Assembly: GCF_000708265.2 (NCBI RefSeq)
Contig: NZ_JCKI01000004.1
Coordinates: 124,001 to 188,000, forward strand
Length of the DNA stretch: 64,000 bases
Reading direction: 5' to 3'
Source of the DNA: Pedobacter sp. R20-19
GTDB lineage: Bacteria > Bacteroidota > Bacteroidia > Sphingobacteriales > Sphingobacteriaceae
Shown here: one piece after another, positions 61,264 to 64,000 of the stretch
Layout: each line of letters opens with the position of its first letter
Position numbering within the stretch: position 1 is the stretch's first letter
Position numbers and translations under genes: made by a program
Notes under the pieces: model-generated
What the model saw: the letters and a program-made list of their open reading frames with translations, nothing else
Told to the model about the DNA's origin: nothing
The model's database searches: none

Positions 61264-62733
61264 TTATTCTACCACTAAAGTAGTAATCGAATGTGGAAGA
61301 CTGGTTGTATTTGCAGCCTGCCCTTTAATCCACAAACTGTATTTTAATTTTTCATCAGATTGGTTCATCACCACCACCACTAATTTACCATCGGTGTTTA
61401 AGAAAGCCGTAGTTTGCAACAAATCTCTGCTGCATGCAGCGCCTACCCTTTTAGCACCTGGACGGATGAATTTAGAGAAATGGCCCATATAATAATAGGC
61501 ATTGGTATAAATGAGTTTATCTTTTTTAGTATCTGCATGAACAGGCGCAAAACAGAAATTACCTACATGGTTCGGACCACCTTTTTCATCTAAAAGAATG
61601 TTCCAATCGGTCCAGGCTGCTGTTCCGGCATTAAAGTCATTGATCATGGAATAACCATAACGCTCGCCTAAAGTCCAGTCATCCAGTTTATTTACATCAT
61701 ATTTTTCTTTACATCCCTCTGTAAAAATCAGTGCCTTATCTGGATAGGCTTCATGTGTTTGGCGCAAATTACCAAATTGCATTCCGCTACCCGTCCAGGT
61801 TTCATACCAGTGGAAACCGATACCCCAAACGTATTTAGCGGCATCTTTATCATTTAAAATGGTACTGGCCCTTTGGAAGATCTGATCACGATTATGATCC
61901 CAGGCAATTAACTTTTTAGATGCTAAACCTGATTTTTGTAAAGTTGGGCCTAAGAAATTCTTAATAAAATCGCGTTCTTCTTCAGCAGTGTACACGCATG
62001 ATTCCCAGATTTGCTTGGCCATTGGTTCGTTCTGAACAGATAAGCCCCAAACCGGAATGCCCGTTGCTTCATATGTTTTGATGAATTTTACGTAATGGTT
62101 TGCCCAGCTTTGGCGAAATTCAGGCAGCAGATGTCCGCCTTTAATTAAGCTGTTGTTATCTTTCATCCATGCTGGTGGCGACCATGGGCTTACAAATAAG
62201 GTTAGTTTACCACCGGCAGCGGCAGTTGCTTGTTTAATTAATGGAATTTTAAACTGCTCATCATGTGCTACATTAAAGGTTTTTAAATCTTTATCGTTAT
62301 CCTGAACATAACCATAACTACCGCTTGAAAAATCGCAACTGGCGATATTGGTACGGGCTAATGTGTATCCAATCCCTTTATCTTTACTGTAATATGCTTC
62401 CAGTAATTCCTGCTGATTTTTCTTTGACAGCTTAGCAAATGTTTCAGCAGATGCATCCGTTAGTGCGCCACCAATCCCCACCATGGTTTGATATTTTATG
62501 GTAGGGTCTACAAAAATACACGGCTCTGTTTCAAATGGTTGTTTATTTTCTACAAAGTTTAAAGTTTCTGTTTTGCTGATCCGATACTCCGATTTTTCAG
62601 CCGTGGTATAAACGGTTACTTTTTTATTTCCTAAGGTATAATTCTGGACAGGTACAGGCAATGCTTTCTTTTTCTGCGCCGAGGTGCTGAAAGCTGTTGC
62701 CAAAATGAGTAAGATGCTTAAATGTTGCTTCAT
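61264..62733 (-). CDS. GH30 family glycoside hydrolase
   Basis: The 489-residue enzyme has a signal peptide (MKQHLSILLILATAFSTSAQ) and a TIM-barrel of GH30. FGG-type VGIGGALTDASAETFAKL opens the barrel, acid/base Glu236 lies in LSVQNEPMAK and nucleophile Glu339 in ALIFTEGCKE. The C-terminal beta domain ends with SLPHSITTLVVE. Members cleave beta-glucosyl or beta-glucuronyl bonds (glucosylceramidase, beta-1,6-glucanase, xylanase); which applies is not visible. Likely exported. Confidence 0.93.
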   Translation of the reverse strand: MKQHLSILLILATAFSTSAQKKKALPVPVQNYTLGNKKVTVYTTAEKSEYRISKTETLNFVENKQPFETEPCIFVDPTIKYQTMVGIGGALTDASAETFAKLSKKNQQELLEAYYSKDKGIGYTLARTNIASCDFSSGSYGYVQDNDKDLKTFNVAHDEQFKIPLIKQATAAAGGKLTLFVSPWSPPAWMKDNNSLIKGGHLLPEFRQSWANHYVKFIKTYEATGIPVWGLSVQNEPMAKQIWESCVYTAEEERDFIKNFLGPTLQKSGLASKKLIAWDHNRDQIFQRASTILNDKDAAKYVWGIGFHWYETWTGSGMQFGNLRQTHEAYPDKALIFTEGCKEKYDVNKLDDWTLGERYGYSMINDFNAGTAAWTDWNILLDEKGGPNHVGNFCFAPVHADTKKDKLIYTNAYYYMGHFSKFIRPGAKRVGAACSRDLLQTTAFLNTDGKLVVVVMNQSDEKLKYSLWIKGQAANTTSLPHSITTLVVE

Positions 62734-62917
62734 TATTATTATTTATTTATGTTTAAAACCCTGTTCAGGGTTAGCTGGATAAGGTGTCGAATCTCTGAAT
62801 AAATCCATTGATTAAACCCATACCAGGGTCATTCTTTCGTCTTTTTATGATTCACTAAACCTATGGTTAATCCGCTATAAGCAATATTAACCATCAATTT
62901 TATTGATCTATCATGAC

Positions 62918-64000
62918 TTATTTATACTTGGTTTCCATTTGATTATAAAAATCTTTCACCACAAAAAATGCTTTCTTTTTCTTTCCGGTTTCACTGATTA
63001 AGCCTTTACGGTTCCAGAAATTCTGGTAAACCGGGTGTTGTCTTCTTGGCGATCTGAAATCAGCTAAGATCCATGGGGTTACACCACGTAAGGCACTGAT
63101 TTTGCTCAGCATATTAAACTGATTTTTATAAAGTGCTTCCTGGTATTCTTCGCTCCAACGGGTATTTTCATCGGCATGAAAACCACCCAGGGCATCACCT
63201 CCAAATTCACTGATCACCACTGGTTTTTTATATTTAATATCAAAAGTATATTTAGCCAGCTCTGCCGGAGCGCCGCCCCAATACCATCCAGCGTATTCAT
63301 TAAAACTCACTAGATCGATTACCTCACCCAATGGATCGTTTAAGACCATGGTGTTGCCTTCACGGTGAACTTCTAGCGCTGCAGCTATCAAGCGGGAATC
63401 ATCAAGCGTACGTGCGGTTTCAGCCAGGTTGGTCATAAAACTCAAACGGGCATCACTTAAAGGGGTTTCGTTTCCAATCGACCAGATGATTACACTGGCC
63501 CGGTTCTTATCACGAACAATTAAATCTGTTAATTGCTGTTTGGCATTGGCATAGGTAGAAGGATTGGTCCAGCTAATGGTCCAGTATACAGGTACTTCAG
63601 CCCAAACCATCAATCCCATTTCATCAGCTAAGCGAACCATTTCTTCGTTATGCGGATAATGAGCCAGGCGAACATAATTGCAGTTCAGATCTTTTGCCCA
63701 TTGCAACATCATCCTCATATCACCTTCTGAACGGAGGCGACCCGCCAAAAGTGGATTTTCATCATGAATGGAGATTCCCCTTAAGAAAGTATTTTTGCCA
63801 TTTAAAAGAATGCTATCGCCTTTTACCTGAATGGTTCTTAATCCAATTTTATCATTAATATCTTCTTTATCACTTTTAATATTTACACCATACAATTTCG
63901 GGTTCTCTGGCGACCAAAGCGATAAATTATTCCAGGTAAATTCGTCCTTAATTTTTCCCTCAGAGTCCGTTTTATATTTCTTTTCGAGCTTTAATTCAGG
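62918..64000 (-). CDS. GH2 family glycoside hydrolase (5' end outside window)
   Basis: The frame stays open from the stop at 62918 to the last base, so the gene begins beyond 64000. At least 360 residues are visible. The C-terminal TIM-barrel has NYVRLAHYPHNEEMVRLADE, the acid/base Glu in IIWSIGNETPLSD and the nucleophile Glu in PVVISEFGGDALGG; upstream, WSPENPKLYGVNIKSD and RTIQVKGDSILLNGK are typical of the GH2 beta-sandwich. A TTG at 63895 is not the true start. Activity may be galactosidase, glucuronidase or mannosidase-like. It neighbours GH30 and the SDR. Confidence 0.92.
   Translation of the reverse strand, partial: PELKLEKKYKTDSEGKIKDEFTWNNLSLWSPENPKLYGVNIKSDKEDINDKIGLRTIQVKGDSILLNGKNTFLRGISIHDENPLLAGRLRSEGDMRMMLQWAKDLNCNYVRLAHYPHNEEMVRLADEMGLMVWAEVPVYWTISWTNPSTYANAKQQLTDLIVRDKNRASVIIWSIGNETPLSDARLSFMTNLAETARTLDDSRLIAAALEVHREGNTMVLNDPLGEVIDLVSFNEYAGWYWGGAPAELAKYTFDIKYKKPVVISEFGGDALGGFHADENTRWSEEYQEALYKNQFNMLSKISALRGVTPWILADFRSPRRQHPVYQNFWNRKGLISETGKKKKAFFVVKDFYNQMETKYK

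Noticed and set aside
1..64000. CRISPR arrays, transposases, phage genes
   Set aside because: No regularly spaced repeats, DDE-type or Y1/serine recombinase proteins, or phage structural genes were seen in the window.

Overview
The window looks like a chromosomal segment of a Sphingobacteriaceae bacterium (phylum Bacteroidota), probably close to Pedobacter. The evidence is the gene families present (MmcQ/YjbR, DUF2795, DUF5808, VirJ-like hydrolases, a TonB receptor with an N-terminal carboxypeptidase-regulatory-like domain, GH30 and GH2 glycosidases), A/T-rich intergenic DNA, and many promoters with the Bacteroidota -7 signature TAnnTTTG. No phage, transposase, rRNA or CRISPR array was seen. 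One tRNA is present, tRNA-Arg(UCU).

Layout. 0-10 kb: alaS, a MerR regulator, topoisomerase III, a single-domain response regulator, and a compact helicase / DUF3037 / HipA-like operon. 10-17 kb: small membrane and KTSC proteins, a candidate short RNA, idi-crtB (isoprenoid/carotenoid entry without a desaturase), a response regulator with a beta-barrel protein, and a DnaQ-GIY-YIG fusion nuclease. 17-32 kb: mostly housekeeping genes (CDF exporter, aminotransferase, MacB-like permease, queA, ispD, cobalamin adenosyltransferase, LolD-like ATPase, gatC, plsC, trpS, deoxynucleoside kinase, kdsB, MarR-GNAT fusion). 32-45 kb: pyrG-yidC, then two tandem VirJ-type hydrolases converging on mprF (aminoacyl-phosphatidylglycerol synthase), an S9 peptidase and an SpmA/SpmB-like fusion.

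46-53.7 kb is a metal-homeostasis cluster, probably for zinc: a TonB receptor, a CobW-type GTPase, a MerC-like membrane protein, a 50-residue secreted peptide, an FtsX-type ABC ATPase/permease with a histidine-rich loop, two DUF3299-like secreted proteins and a Fur-family regulator. A 15-bp inverted repeat of the form TGCAA-N5-TTGCA overlaps three promoters here and is probably the regulator's operator. The receptor has a different operator, a perfect 11-4-11 palindrome over its -7 box.

53.8-59.3 kb is the accessory part: tRNA-Arg, an HNH_5 nuclease-like gene, then an overlapping three-gene module (STAS-like/GHKL ATPase fusion, DUF4325 STAS-like protein, membrane protein) lying between two direct repeats of about 180 bp. 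The repeats carry the terminator and 3' end of a small secreted basic-peptide gene. One repeat ends in a truncated copy of that gene, the other in an intact copy, and a third intact paralogue lies 1.2 kb further on. This module is the best candidate for an undescribed system. The window ends with an SDR oxidoreductase, a secreted GH30 and a GH2 glycosidase cut by the window edge, a sugar-utilisation group.
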